A stretch of DNA of 64,000 nucleotides, taken from the IMG/VR virus record IMGVR_UViG_3300045972_000112, positions 1-64,000 of that record; one strand, written 5' to 3'. Numbering within the stretch: the first letter of the stretch is position 1; each line of letters starts with the position of its first letter. Of this stretch, positions 12,644-19,666 are shown one piece after another. A model generated the notes under the pieces. The model saw only the letters and a list, made by a program, of their open reading frames with translations. It did no database searches and was not told the DNA's origin. The DNA comes from a virus. The translations under genes were made by a program, and so were the position numbers.

Positions 12644-13129
12644 TTAGCCAGTAGCACTGAGCGTTGTTGGAGTCGCGTCAATGTCCCCGTACTTGGAAAG
12701 GATCTCGTTAGCCCAGGCAACCGCATCCCTAGCGCGGATACCAGCGGGTTGCGGTCGAATCCATAGTTCTAGGTTCTCTAGGCGGTTGTCACCCTTTACG
12801 CCATTCATATGGTGAACGTTCTCTCCTTCTGAGAGAAACCTGCCTAGGTGATCCTCCATTACAAGTATGTGCTCGAAGACATATGGGCCTCCGCGAGGGT
12901 GCCCATCGATACGACGCATGACGTACCCCTTCTTGTGTCGGGCGACACCGCCCTTCCAGTTCCCGTTTGCCGAGCCGGTGTAGTCGGTGCAGGCCCGACA
13001 CTTCGGGGCTTCCTTAGCCTTTCTCTCTCCGCAGATGCACTCGTTGTACCTTACGGCGCGACAACGCGGGCAGTTGAGATGGCGGCTTGACGGGGAGAAC
13101 TCTTCCTTGCATGATCTACAGGTACGCAT
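12644..13129 (-). CDS. HNH homing endonuclease
   Basis: 161 aa. The N-terminus has several knuckles (CRSC, CPRC, CICG, CRAC), probably two zinc ribbons. The C-terminal half holds the HNH core: YVFEHILVMEDHLGR, then ENVHHMNGVKGDNRLENLE, with paired His and the closing Asn/Asp. The start is set at ATG 13129, because upstream reading runs through tRNA genes. It is opposite to the tRNA array and ends 8 bases from the tmRNA, as expected of a mobile endonuclease gene settled among tRNAs. Confidence 0.8.
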   Translation of the reverse strand: MRTCRSCKEEFSPSSRHLNCPRCRAVRYNECICGERKAKEAPKCRACTDYTGSANGNWKGGVARHKKGYVMRRIDGHPRGGPYVFEHILVMEDHLGRFLSEGENVHHMNGVKGDNRLENLELWIRPQPAGIRARDAVAWANEILSKYGDIDATPTTLSATG

Positions 13130-13177
13130 GTGGAGAAGCGTATCGTAGAAGCAACAACTCTTGTCTTCTCCACGCAC

Positions 13178-13251
13178 TGCGGTGTGACTGGAGCGGTTCC
13201 AGCCCTGCCTCATAAGCAGAACAGACGTCGGTTCGAATCCGACCACCGCTA
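13178..13251 (+). tRNA. tRNA-Met (CAT)
   Basis: Acceptor TGCGGTG/CACCGCT with a T-T mismatch at 1-72, D stem CTGG/CCAG, anticodon stem CCTGC/GCAGA (one mismatch at the base) around CTCATAA, T arm GTCGG/CCGAC. It lacks the GGG/CCC stem of initiators, so an elongator or a lysidine-type Ile tRNA. Discriminator A, then C. Confidence 0.75.
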
Positions 13252-13393
13252 CGCGTTCTTCCCGTGCTTTCCGGGCCACGTAGGCTTTGGTAAGCGTGAA
13301 CCTCCGAACTAACCGGGTAAGGTTCGGACGCCAGAGAGCGGCCCGTCGGTGCCGTGAGTGTTCTCTCGTACGGCGAAGATCAGAAACCGACAT

Positions 13394-13477
13394 GGGAGGT
13401 CTAACATCGGTGGCGTGTCGCGGTCTTGAAAACCGTAGGTTGTAACAGACCTGGGGGTTCGAATCCCTCACCTCCCG
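13394..13477 (+). tRNA. tRNA-Ser (TGA)
   Basis: Perfect acceptor GGGAGGT/ACCTCCC, D stem ACA/TGT, anticodon stem GCGGT/ACCGT around CTTGAAA, long variable arm AGGT/ACCT, T arm GGGGG/CCCTC. Discriminator G, then C. Confidence 0.9.
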
Positions 13478-13482
13478 CGTAC

Positions 13483-13518
13483 CCCCCATACTCGCCTCTG
13501 ATTCAAGCGGTATGGGGG
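13483..13518. other. Spacer hairpin overlapping a tRNA 5' end
   Basis: CCCCCATAC/GTATGGGGG, 9 perfect pairs. The right arm includes the first two bases of tRNA-Ser(GCT), so it could affect RNase P access. Confidence 0.55.
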
Positions 13519-13610
13519 ACAGATACGGGCGGCGTCCGGCTGGACGAGGAGCACGATTGCTAGTCGTGTAGCAGGTAGAACTGCTGGGGGTTCGAGTCCC
13601 TCGCTGTCCG
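13517..13610 (+). tRNA. tRNA-Ser (GCT), enlarged D region
   Basis: Anticodon stem CACGA/TCGTG around TTGCTAG, variable arm AGCAG/CTGCT, T arm GGGGG/CCCTC, acceptor GGACAGA/GCTGTCC with one mismatch. Between acceptor and anticodon stem there are 28 bases instead of about 19, including GTCC-GGCT-GGAC, so the D arm is expanded or rearranged. Confidence 0.75.
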
Positions 13611-13649
13611 CGTTCTCACACCCTGTTCGGTCTCAGGGACACTTGTCTC

Positions 13650-14168
13650 ATGACAGAGACGCTTGAGGTCGGGGATCTGATCCTCCTTCATACGACCGAC
13701 CCGTTTGCACGCGCGATTCAGGTCTTCACCCTGAGTCCGTACAACCATGTCGCGTGCTACATCGGTGAGGTCAAGGGAGTCCCGACGGCCATCGAGGCGC
13801 ACCCCACGGGAATCACCGAGACCCCAGTATCCACCTGGGACCTCAGCGACCCGGCCAAGGCCCTCATCGTCAAGTTTCCGCTGACCGACGCGCAGCGCAA
13901 GAAGGCTGTCATATTCTGGTACACCCTGCTCGGGCTCAAGTACGGCTGGATCGACATCTTCGCGATGCTGTTCACCAGGCTTGGATTCAAGGCGAAGTGG
14001 CTTGTGAATCGCGCGAAGAGCGACAAGCGCTGGGTGTGCTCGCAGGTTGCGACCGGGGGATTCGCTGCGGCAGGATTCGAGATCCCGTTCGACCCAGCGC
14101 GGGAAGACTGGGCTGCCTCTCCGTCCGACATCGCGAACGCTTACCTTCTCTACAAGGCGGCGCTATGA
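13650..14168 (+). CDS. Permuted NlpC/P60-like hydrolase (YiiX type)
   Basis: 172 aa. GDLILLHTTD and NHVACYIG (His near residue 31) open a circularly permuted papain-like fold, and the nucleophile is probably Cys in WVCSQVATGGF near residue 130. The YiiX/YebB family has this order, His first and Cys late, and acts on lipids or peptidoglycan-type amides. It is the first protein gene after the tRNA array. Overlaps the next gene by ATGA. A lysis or entry role is possible, not shown. Confidence 0.65.
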   Translation: MTETLEVGDLILLHTTDPFARAIQVFTLSPYNHVACYIGEVKGVPTAIEAHPTGITETPVSTWDLSDPAKALIVKFPLTDAQRKKAVIFWYTLLGLKYGWIDIFAMLFTRLGFKAKWLVNRAKSDKRWVCSQVATGGFAAAGFEIPFDPAREDWAASPSDIANAYLLYKAAL

Positions 14169-14308
14169 GCACCCTGAGCCCTGAGCAGTTCGGTGCGGTG
14201 GCCCCCGCTGCGAGCCAGACATGCCGTTGTGGGCACACCAAGGACACCCATAGCAGGCGCGTGTGCCAGGACGCGCACTGCGGCTGCGACCGATTCAAGT
14301 CCGCCTGA
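14165..14308 (+). CDS. Mini zinc-binding protein
   Basis: 47 aa with C-x-C-G-H and then H..C...H-C-x-C, enough ligands for a zinc site. ATG in an ATGA overlap with the upstream hydrolase-like gene. It is another of the small Cys/His proteins that fill the accessory parts of this window. Confidence 0.55.
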   Translation: MSTLSPEQFGAVAPAASQTCRCGHTKDTHSRRVCQDAHCGCDRFKSA

Positions 14309-14351
14309 CGGTAACTAGACAGGGAAGCGTTTCCCGGCTATCGTCACCCCT

Positions 14352-14480
14352 ATGACGCTTGACGAGTTCATCGAAGAGACGCTTCTTGGCTGGAAGCCGG
14401 AGCCGTGGCAGTTGCGGATCCTTCATACGGTCGCTTCTACCTCAGAATCACTCGAATTGAGTCAAAGGGCAGGGGCTTAA
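14352..14480 (+). CDS. Short ORF running into the integrase gene end
   Basis: 42 aa starting MTLDEFIEETLLGW. The first half looks like real coding sequence, including an in-frame CTTCATAC; the last 14 codons overlap the 3' end of the integrase gene on the other strand. GAAGCG (14324) and a -10-like GGCTAT lie 10-25 bases upstream and there is no Shine-Dalgarno. It may be the truncated head of a gene cut when the integrase module arrived. Confidence 0.4.
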   Translation: MTLDEFIEETLLGWKPEPWQLRILHTVASTSESLELSQRAGA

Positions 14481-15777
14481 CCGCTCCGTAGCCCCCCTTT
14501 CCGATGGGAAGCACCAGGATCCGCTCGATCAGAGCCTCTGCGACGCTCCTACGGGACTCGAACGAACCTTCCAACCATACCTGGGCCAGTTCCGGGGACT
14601 CCTGACGCGTCAGAGCGCCCTGTTCGGCCCGTAGTGTCAGAAGTTTGTGCCGAATATCTGACATCAGTTCCAGTCCCTCGGCTCCCAGGGCCCCTGAGAG
14701 GACCTGCTCACGCGTCCTGGTGGCCAGATCCTCCAGCCTGGCGATCTCTGCGCCCAGATCGGGCCCTACGAGTTCCATGGAGGCCTCAGGAACGCGCTGG
14801 AGGGCCGCTAGGACGACCTGGTCCACTGTGTCGTTGAGCCAGCGATAGTCCCTGGAGACCTTGTTGCAGCCCCCTCGACCGGCATCGCAGGCCCATCGGG
14901 CTCGATCCTTGGTCACCTGAGCCGCCATCTTGGAGTCACAGAGCCCACAGACGACCAATCCGGCCAGAAGATGGACCTTCGGGGGCCTACCCCTCTTGGA
15001 GTACCCCCGGAGGACCTTCTGGAGGGCCCGGAAAGTGTCCTCGTCGATGAGTGGGACCATGTCTCCCCGACCTATCTCCTGGCCCTTGTAGGTCAGGATC
15101 CCGGCTGTGCGGGGGTTGGTGAGGACCCTGCGGACCGCTGTGCGACTCGTGGGGGCTCCTATGTCTCTGCTACCCCAGTCGCGTAGTACGTCACCGACAG
15201 TGGCCCCGTCCAGGATCATCTGGGCACCCTCTCGGACGGCCCGGGCCTGCGCCAGGTTGATCACCCGGTAGGAGCCGTCGTCCCACCCGAAGGCGGGATG
15301 TCCCCCCGAGGATGCCCCACCGTTCTCACGGCGCTGGGACAGTGCCCGCTCGACGCGCTCGGAGATCCGCTCGGCCTCCTGCTGCGCCACGGCTGCCTTG
15401 ATATTGATGATCATGCGACCGCTGGCGGACTCGGTGTCGTCCCCCTCTGTGGTCATGAAGGGGATGGAACGCTCCTCGCGCCAGGACAGGAACTTGGCCA
15501 TCTCGAAGACGCGCCTGGTGAGGCGGTCCATGTTGTAGACGATGATCCCGTCGAGACGTCCAGCCTCCGCGTCAGCCAGCAGACGGTCGTACTCGGGCCG
15601 GGGTGCCTTGGAGCGGGTCGAGGCGGAGACGTCGTTGTCGATGTAGGTCCCCGCGACGCCCCAGCCCTTGGACAGTGCCAGGGCCTGACAGTCCTCTATC
15701 TGGCGCTCGACGCCGAGGGCCTGACCAGTACGGTCCTTGGAGATCCGGGCGTAGATACCAGCCTGCTGTGGGGACAT
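14437..15777 (-). CDS. int: Large serine recombinase (integrase)
   Basis: 446 aa. The N-terminal resolvase domain holds YARISKDRTG with the catalytic Ser and the Arg motif YNMDRLTRR near residue 85. The recombinase domain follows (HPAFGWDDGS, then the NPRTAGILTYKG region), a zinc ribbon (CGLCDSK, WACDAG, GGCNK) near residues 275-310, and a coiled-coil C-terminus. This is the plan of phage serine integrases such as phiC31 or Bxb1, though on the short side. Leftward, opposite to most genes. No att site could be proven; the inverted repeat at 15800 is adjacent. Confidence 0.9.
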   Translation of the reverse strand: MSPQQAGIYARISKDRTGQALGVERQIEDCQALALSKGWGVAGTYIDNDVSASTRSKAPRPEYDRLLADAEAGRLDGIIVYNMDRLTRRVFEMAKFLSWREERSIPFMTTEGDDTESASGRMIINIKAAVAQQEAERISERVERALSQRRENGGASSGGHPAFGWDDGSYRVINLAQARAVREGAQMILDGATVGDVLRDWGSRDIGAPTSRTAVRRVLTNPRTAGILTYKGQEIGRGDMVPLIDEDTFRALQKVLRGYSKRGRPPKVHLLAGLVVCGLCDSKMAAQVTKDRARWACDAGRGGCNKVSRDYRWLNDTVDQVVLAALQRVPEASMELVGPDLGAEIARLEDLATRTREQVLSGALGAEGLELMSDIRHKLLTLRAEQGALTRQESPELAQVWLEGSFESRRSVAEALIERILVLPIGKGGYGAVKPLPFDSIRVILR

Positions 15778-15799
15778 ACCCGCAGGCTACGGCCTCATC

Positions 15800-15831
15800 A
15801 AATAGACCGCAACGAAGGTAACGGTCTATTT
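15800..15831. repeat. Perfect inverted repeat upstream of integrase
   Basis: AAATAGACCG and CGGTCTATTT, 10-base arms, 12-base gap, between the integrase start and the end of the preceding minus-strand gene. AT at the outside and GC inside fits a bidirectional terminator, an operator, or part of an attP site. Confidence 0.6.
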
Positions 15832-16087
15832 AGTAGGGGTATTCGGGCAGGTCAGGGGCCCCGAGGATCTTCCCTGTCCGCGCGAAGTGGATCCGGTCCT
15901 CGATGACGTCGTGGCCCATCCCCAGGAGGTCGAGGATCTCCCGGGCAGTGTCAAAGTCTGGGACGAGGACAGCCTCGCCGTGCCGGATCAGGTGCAGCGC
16001 CCTCTTGACAGTGGAGGGGCGCAGGTGGGATAGGGCAGGGCCCTCGCTCCCCACGAACAGTGTCGGGGTAACCCAGAAGGTCTTCAC
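15830..16087 (-). CDS. Hypothetical protein upstream of integrase
   Basis: 85 aa from GTG that overlaps the stop of the ParB-like gene (GTGA). Strand-helix pattern with HLIRHGEAVLVPDFDTARE and an ending LPEYPY. Not recognised. The stop codon lies in the right arm of the inverted repeat before the integrase gene. It is co-directional with ParB-like and integrase genes, so probably one transcript. Confidence 0.55.
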   Translation of the reverse strand: MKTFWVTPTLFVGSEGPALSHLRPSTVKRALHLIRHGEAVLVPDFDTAREILDLLGMGHDVIEDRIHFARTGKILGAPDLPEYPY

Positions 16088-16536
16088 TTCCTCGGTGGTC
16101 CCCACGGTCCCTCCAACTGGATCGCACGGAACTGCGACCCCTTGATGAGGGACGCGGTAGCCCGGTGGTGGCCGGACAGCAGCAGGTTGGTGCCGTCCTC
16201 TCGTGCGTACAGTACCGGCCTTCGGTTCCCCGCGTTGTTCTGATCGGCGTAGGTCGTTCCGGTCTCCTCGTAGTCGGGGTGCTCCAGGTAGTGCTGCACC
16301 GCCGAACGGGTGACGGAGGGCTGGGTCGCAGACAGTGTCTTGAGATCGACGTCCACCATCTGGTGACCCTGGGGATGAAGCAGCGCCGCGCGGACGACGT
16401 CCGGGTTGTAGTCCTGGCGGTCCCGGCGCTTGCCCGCCTGGGACCACGGAGCCGACGTGATGGGCGCTCCATCGGGGAAGAGCCGGTCAAGGCTTCCTGA
16501 GCCTGCTGCGCGCTCGCCGCGAGGTGTGAGTGACAT
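16084..16536 (-). CDS. ParB/sulfiredoxin-like nuclease-fold protein
   Basis: 150 aa. VDVDLKTLSATQPSVTR introduces a ParB-type site-setting segment, and the C-terminal part has PVLYAREDGTNLLLSGHHRA and then TASLIKG, the GHHR-type loop that binds nucleotide in ParB/Srx folds. It is the first gene of the minus-strand module. In phages such proteins are often nucleases or CTP-switch DNA-binding proteins; which applies here is not clear. Confidence 0.6.
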   Translation of the reverse strand: MSLTPRGERAAGSGSLDRLFPDGAPITSAPWSQAGKRRDRQDYNPDVVRAALLHPQGHQMVDVDLKTLSATQPSVTRSAVQHYLEHPDYEETGTTYADQNNAGNRRPVLYAREDGTNLLLSGHHRATASLIKGSQFRAIQLEGPWGPPRK

Positions 16537-16623
16537 CGAATGCTCCGTATGACTAGACAGGGGTGTTGATACCCATGTTACGGTTTCCCAGAACCACCAT
16601 CAAGAGTCGATTCGAGGAGCCGC
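16537..16623. promoter_or_regulatory. Divergent control region of the integrase module
   Basis: Leftward, TTGATG, 17 bases, TAACAT could drive the ParB-integrase run. GTTGATACCC at 16565 is shared exactly with the control region at 23105, where it also precedes a minus-strand operon. A GGGTGTTGATACCC core is partly palindromic. Confidence 0.45.
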
Positions 16624-17967
16624 ATGGCAACCCTGTCAGAGATCGCAGACGAATACCCCACCATCCGAGAGGTGCTCGAAGGACCACACCTTCATACCGA
16701 GGCCGTCACACGGCTTTCCGAACTTGGCGTCGAGACATCGGAGACGGCTGTCCGCCGATTCCGAGCCAAGATCAAGTGGGTTCGTCCTGAGCCAGAAGAG
16801 GACGAGACCCCCCTCAGGCCGACCGTTCGTGCCGACGAGGACCCCGATGGTCTGACCGTCTATCACGACAGTTGGCCCGTCCAGTTGGGTGAGGACTACG
16901 CCCCGCTGATCGAGTTCTTCGGCTATGACCCCCAGCACTTCTACGTCGATGACAACGGCGTGAAGATGTCGAAGTGGCAGCAGTCCAAGGGGAACAAGAA
17001 CGGCAGCCGCGACGTCATCTGGCTGTACTCCTACAAGATCCGGCTCAAGCGGATCAAGGAGCCCATCACCGGGATCGAGGATCTCGACGAGGCCGTCAAG
17101 CGGATCAACAAGATCAAGCCGATCAAGCGAACGCTCGGGATCCCGATGGACCCGATCTTCTACGTCCACCAGCAGGGCGACGAGCAGATCGGTAAGAGCG
17201 AGGGCGGCGGGATCGCAGGCGTCACAAGGCGTATCGAGGACACGCTCCAGAGGACGTACGACAACCTCAAGGCAGAACTCAAGACGCACCCGAACATCGT
17301 GGGGATCCTGGACGTCGCCAACGGGGACACGGTCGAGAACATCTTCGGCCACTACCCCAGCCAGCAGCGCACCACGGAGACGCTCCGCAAGCAGTTCCAG
17401 GCCGGTCGCAATCTCGACATCCAGCGAACCCGTGGCCTGGCCGAGTTTGGTCTTCCGATCACGAAGAAGTACGTGACCGACAACCACGGCGAGATGCGGC
17501 AGAGCATCGGGATGGCTCCCTTCACCTCGGAGTCGGACAACCTGGGGCTCATCCTCGCGGAGAGCGTGCGGGACGTCCTGACGGAGTCGAATCTCGCGGA
17601 CCTGCTGACCTTCCTGATCCCGCACGACGAGTGGTGGACCCTCCTTCCGGACGCGTTCGGTACGGGCCTCAACATCGCCACGGGTCACGGTCACAAGGCC
17701 AAGGGGACGACGGCGGCGTGGGTGAAGTCACAGCGCGACTACCTGCACTTCCACCACGGCTTCAAGGCTCACCTGGCCCTGCTCGGGCACAAGCACCACT
17801 TCTACCTGGAGGACATCTCCGGGACGACGGTGATCCAGACCCCGAGCCTGGACGGTGGGTCCGACTACTTCACCGCTGGATACGGCAACACCTCCAAGAG
17901 CGGGGCAGTGGCCTACCTGGCTGGCCCGCAGTTCAACCAGTACTTCACGAACCTGGTGGTCCTATGA
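16624..17967 (+). CDS. Mre11-like metallophosphoesterase with N-terminal HTH
   Basis: 447 aa. The first 60 residues look like a helix-turn-helix (EAVTRLSELGVETSETAVRR). The calcineurin-like motifs follow: GDEQIG near residue 187, NGDTVEN near 236, DNHGEM near 287, then GHGH near 358 and LLGHKHHF near 386. The order and metal ligands fit Mre11/SbcD-type nucleases used in recombination or DNA end processing. The Shine-Dalgarno is GAGGAG. It starts the rightward operon across from the integrase module. Confidence 0.75.
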   Translation: MATLSEIADEYPTIREVLEGPHLHTEAVTRLSELGVETSETAVRRFRAKIKWVRPEPEEDETPLRPTVRADEDPDGLTVYHDSWPVQLGEDYAPLIEFFGYDPQHFYVDDNGVKMSKWQQSKGNKNGSRDVIWLYSYKIRLKRIKEPITGIEDLDEAVKRINKIKPIKRTLGIPMDPIFYVHQQGDEQIGKSEGGGIAGVTRRIEDTLQRTYDNLKAELKTHPNIVGILDVANGDTVENIFGHYPSQQRTTETLRKQFQAGRNLDIQRTRGLAEFGLPITKKYVTDNHGEMRQSIGMAPFTSESDNLGLILAESVRDVLTESNLADLLTFLIPHDEWWTLLPDAFGTGLNIATGHGHKAKGTTAAWVKSQRDYLHFHHGFKAHLALLGHKHHFYLEDISGTTVIQTPSLDGGSDYFTAGYGNTSKSGAVAYLAGPQFNQYFTNLVVL

Positions 17968-18305
17968 GCAAGCGGACAGTTATCACGGAGAAGTTCGATA
18001 CGCAGGGTCGTCTCATCGAGCGGAGGACGGAGTCCATCGAGGACCGTCCTCCGCTTCCTCTTCCCGCACCTGGGCAGTGGCCCCTCTTCCCGAACACCCC
18101 GGCCTACCCCTCCTTCCCGACGACGAGTCCTTGGGACCGGTGGCCCAACAGCCCCATCACCTGGACAAGCACGGCGAGGCAGGGGAAGGACTACATGACG
18201 TTCAACGCGGATGACATCCGTGACCACGTATACGACTGGCAGAACGACCATCACGAGGTTCTGGGAGACAACGTCATCCAGGGCCCGTGGACCCCCATCG
18301 CCTAG
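17964..18305 (+). CDS. Hypothetical Pro-rich protein
   Basis: 113 aa. A short strand-rich start (VITEKFDTQGRLIERR) is followed by about 45 Pro/Trp-rich residues and an acidic aromatic tail. ATGA overlap with the phosphoesterase gene. Function unknown. Confidence 0.55.
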   Translation: MSKRTVITEKFDTQGRLIERRTESIEDRPPLPLPAPGQWPLFPNTPAYPSFPTTSPWDRWPNSPITWTSTARQGKDYMTFNADDIRDHVYDWQNDHHEVLGDNVIQGPWTPIA

Positions 18306-18334
18306 ACACCAGAAACACAACCAGGAGCATTGAC

Positions 18335-18550
18335 ATGACTGACACAGAGACGTTCGAGACAGTGGCGGACGCCTACGCCAAGAAGGCAATCGACGAAGTA
18401 AACGCTGGGCACTTGCAGACGGCACAGGTGCTTTCCAACCTTGCCATCGCCTCCGCGATCAAGGCGGGATCCAAGGTCATCGGAGACGCCATCGAGAAGG
18501 CGTTCACGGCGAAGCCGACCGGCATCTACCATGGGGGCCGGTCGTGGTGA
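18335..18550 (+). CDS. Hypothetical small helical protein
   Basis: 71 aa, mostly Ala-rich amphipathic helix (FETVADAYAKKAIDEV, LQTAQVLSNLAIAS). Shine-Dalgarno CAGGAG. Its end overlaps the MazG-like gene. Confidence 0.55.
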   Translation: MTDTETFETVADAYAKKAIDEVNAGHLQTAQVLSNLAIASAIKAGSKVIGDAIEKAFTAKPTGIYHGGRSW

Positions 18551-18963
18551 ACAACCAGAAGAAGGTCGCCAAGTTCCACAAGGCCTTCGGGCAGGAGAAG
18601 CCCACCGAAAGCCAGATTCCTAGTGCCCTCCAACTACGGATGAGCCTCATCCACGAGGAGTGGCGCGAAGTCGACGAGGCCCTGGCTAACCTGGCTGAGA
18701 CGTACACCGAGGGACGTCCCTGGCGACAGCGGATGCTGGAGGCTGCGGCTAAGGAACTGGCCGACCTCCTGTACGTCGCCTACGGCACGGCTGACGTGCT
18801 GGGGATCCCCCTGGACAAGGTCTTCGCTGAGGTCCACCGCTCGAACATGAGCAAGTTGGGCCAGGACGGCAAGCCGGTCGTGCGGGAGGACGGCAAGTTC
18901 CTCAAGGGCCCCAACTACCGCCCAGCGGACATCCGGGGTGTGCTCACGGGGGAGTGGCTGTGA
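18544..18963 (+). CDS. MazG-like nucleotide pyrophosphohydrolase
   Basis: 139 aa. The metal-binding pattern EEWREVDEA (near residue 39) and KELADLLYVAYGTAD (near 75) is the EExxE ... ExxD signature of all-alpha NTP pyrophosphohydrolases. The ending FLKGPNYRPADI is common in phage members. They hydrolyse (d)NTPs or alarmones to monophosphates, which can clean the pool or dampen the stringent response. The start is one of two tandem GTG codons. Confidence 0.8.
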   Translation: MVNNQKKVAKFHKAFGQEKPTESQIPSALQLRMSLIHEEWREVDEALANLAETYTEGRPWRQRMLEAAAKELADLLYVAYGTADVLGIPLDKVFAEVHRSNMSKLGQDGKPVVREDGKFLKGPNYRPADIRGVLTGEWL

Positions 18964-19280
18964 GCAAGGTCTCGTGGCTGCGTAAGGCCACGAGCAACGC
19001 GCCTCGCACACCTGATGGTCGCCGGATCTTGGTCCTTGCTGGTAGTTTCCGAGAGGCTAACTACTACGCCAAGGAGGAGAAGTGGCCCCAGGGCTGGAAG
19101 TTCATATCGAACCCGCACGACCTGTACGGGCATCGTCCCGAGAACGCTGTCCTGCTCCTTCGAGGACGCTACTTCGACCACCCCCTCTGGCCAGAACTCT
19201 GGGAGATCGTGCAGTGGCAGGGGCTCGACGACACGCCGGAGATCGAGCAGATGTCCTGGGAAGACCTGGAGGAGCAGTAG
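18960..19280 (+). CDS. Hypothetical protein
   Basis: 106 aa, GTG in a GTGA overlap. Strands and helices alternate (RILVLAGSFREANYYAKEE, AVLLLRGRYFDHPLW), suggesting a small Rossmann-like fold. It follows MazG, so a nucleotide-related role is conceivable but not shown. Confidence 0.55.
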   Translation: MSKVSWLRKATSNAPRTPDGRRILVLAGSFREANYYAKEEKWPQGWKFISNPHDLYGHRPENAVLLLRGRYFDHPLWPELWEIVQWQGLDDTPEIEQMSWEDLEEQ

Positions 19281-19329
19281 AATCGTCTCTTACCCCATAC
19301 TTGCGCGCTTGTGATTGCAGGCGTACGTT

Positions 19330-19367
19330 GTTGTCTAGTTGAAGCGATACACCACACCACAGACAAC
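19330..19367. promoter_or_regulatory. Inverted repeat with GAAGCG element
   Basis: GTTGTCT (19330-19336) and AGACAAC (19361-19367) flank GAAGCGATAC in the gap before the HicA-like gene. Possible operator. Confidence 0.4.
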
Positions 19368-19385
19368 TGGGAGATGAGATGGGAA

Positions 19386-19595
19386 ATGGCTACCTACGGA
19401 GCAGACAAGGACACCGCGAAACTGATCAAGGCCGCTGAGAAGGCTGGCTGGACAGTGACCCTGACCGGCAACAACCACCTCAAGTTCCTACCCCCTGCGA
19501 AGGATCAGCCGATTCTTATCGGGGCCCTCACGGGCTGTGGCCCAGGGCAGAAGATGCTGCGTCGCCAGTTGGCCAAGGCTGGCGTAACGGTATAG
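19386..19595 (+). CDS. HicA-like small protein
   Basis: 69 aa. LIKAAEKAGWTVTLTGNNH and then LKFLPP follow the HicA layout: helix, AGW turn, strand, conserved His (here in NNHLKF), strand, and a closing helix (MLRRQLAKAGV). HicA toxins are dsRBD-fold mRNA nucleases. No HicB antitoxin lies next to it, so it may be a solitary phage member with a changed role. An earlier ATG at 19377 is in frame; ATG 19386 is preferred by similarity. Confidence 0.65.
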   Translation: MATYGADKDTAKLIKAAEKAGWTVTLTGNNHLKFLPPAKDQPILIGALTGCGPGQKMLRRQLAKAGVTV

Positions 19596-19607
19596 GTCGT
19601 CAAGCCG

Positions 19608-19660
19608 TCCGCCCGGTACTCTTGTCGTAGTGCCTTCTCCTTCGACGTGTACCGGGCGGA
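19608..19660. terminator. Long hairpin after HicA-like gene
   Basis: TCCGCCCGGTAC/GTACCGGGCGGA, 12 perfect pairs, 29-base loop, followed by TTCTGT. It ends 6 bases before the ATG at 19667, so it could stop transcription or control that start. Confidence 0.5.
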
Positions 19661-19666
19661 TTCTGT

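Noticed and set aside
13130-13489. Upstream extension of the HNH gene to a 281-residue ORF
   Set aside because: It would read antisense through tRNA-Met and tRNA-Ser; ATG 13129 begins the zinc-knuckle domain.
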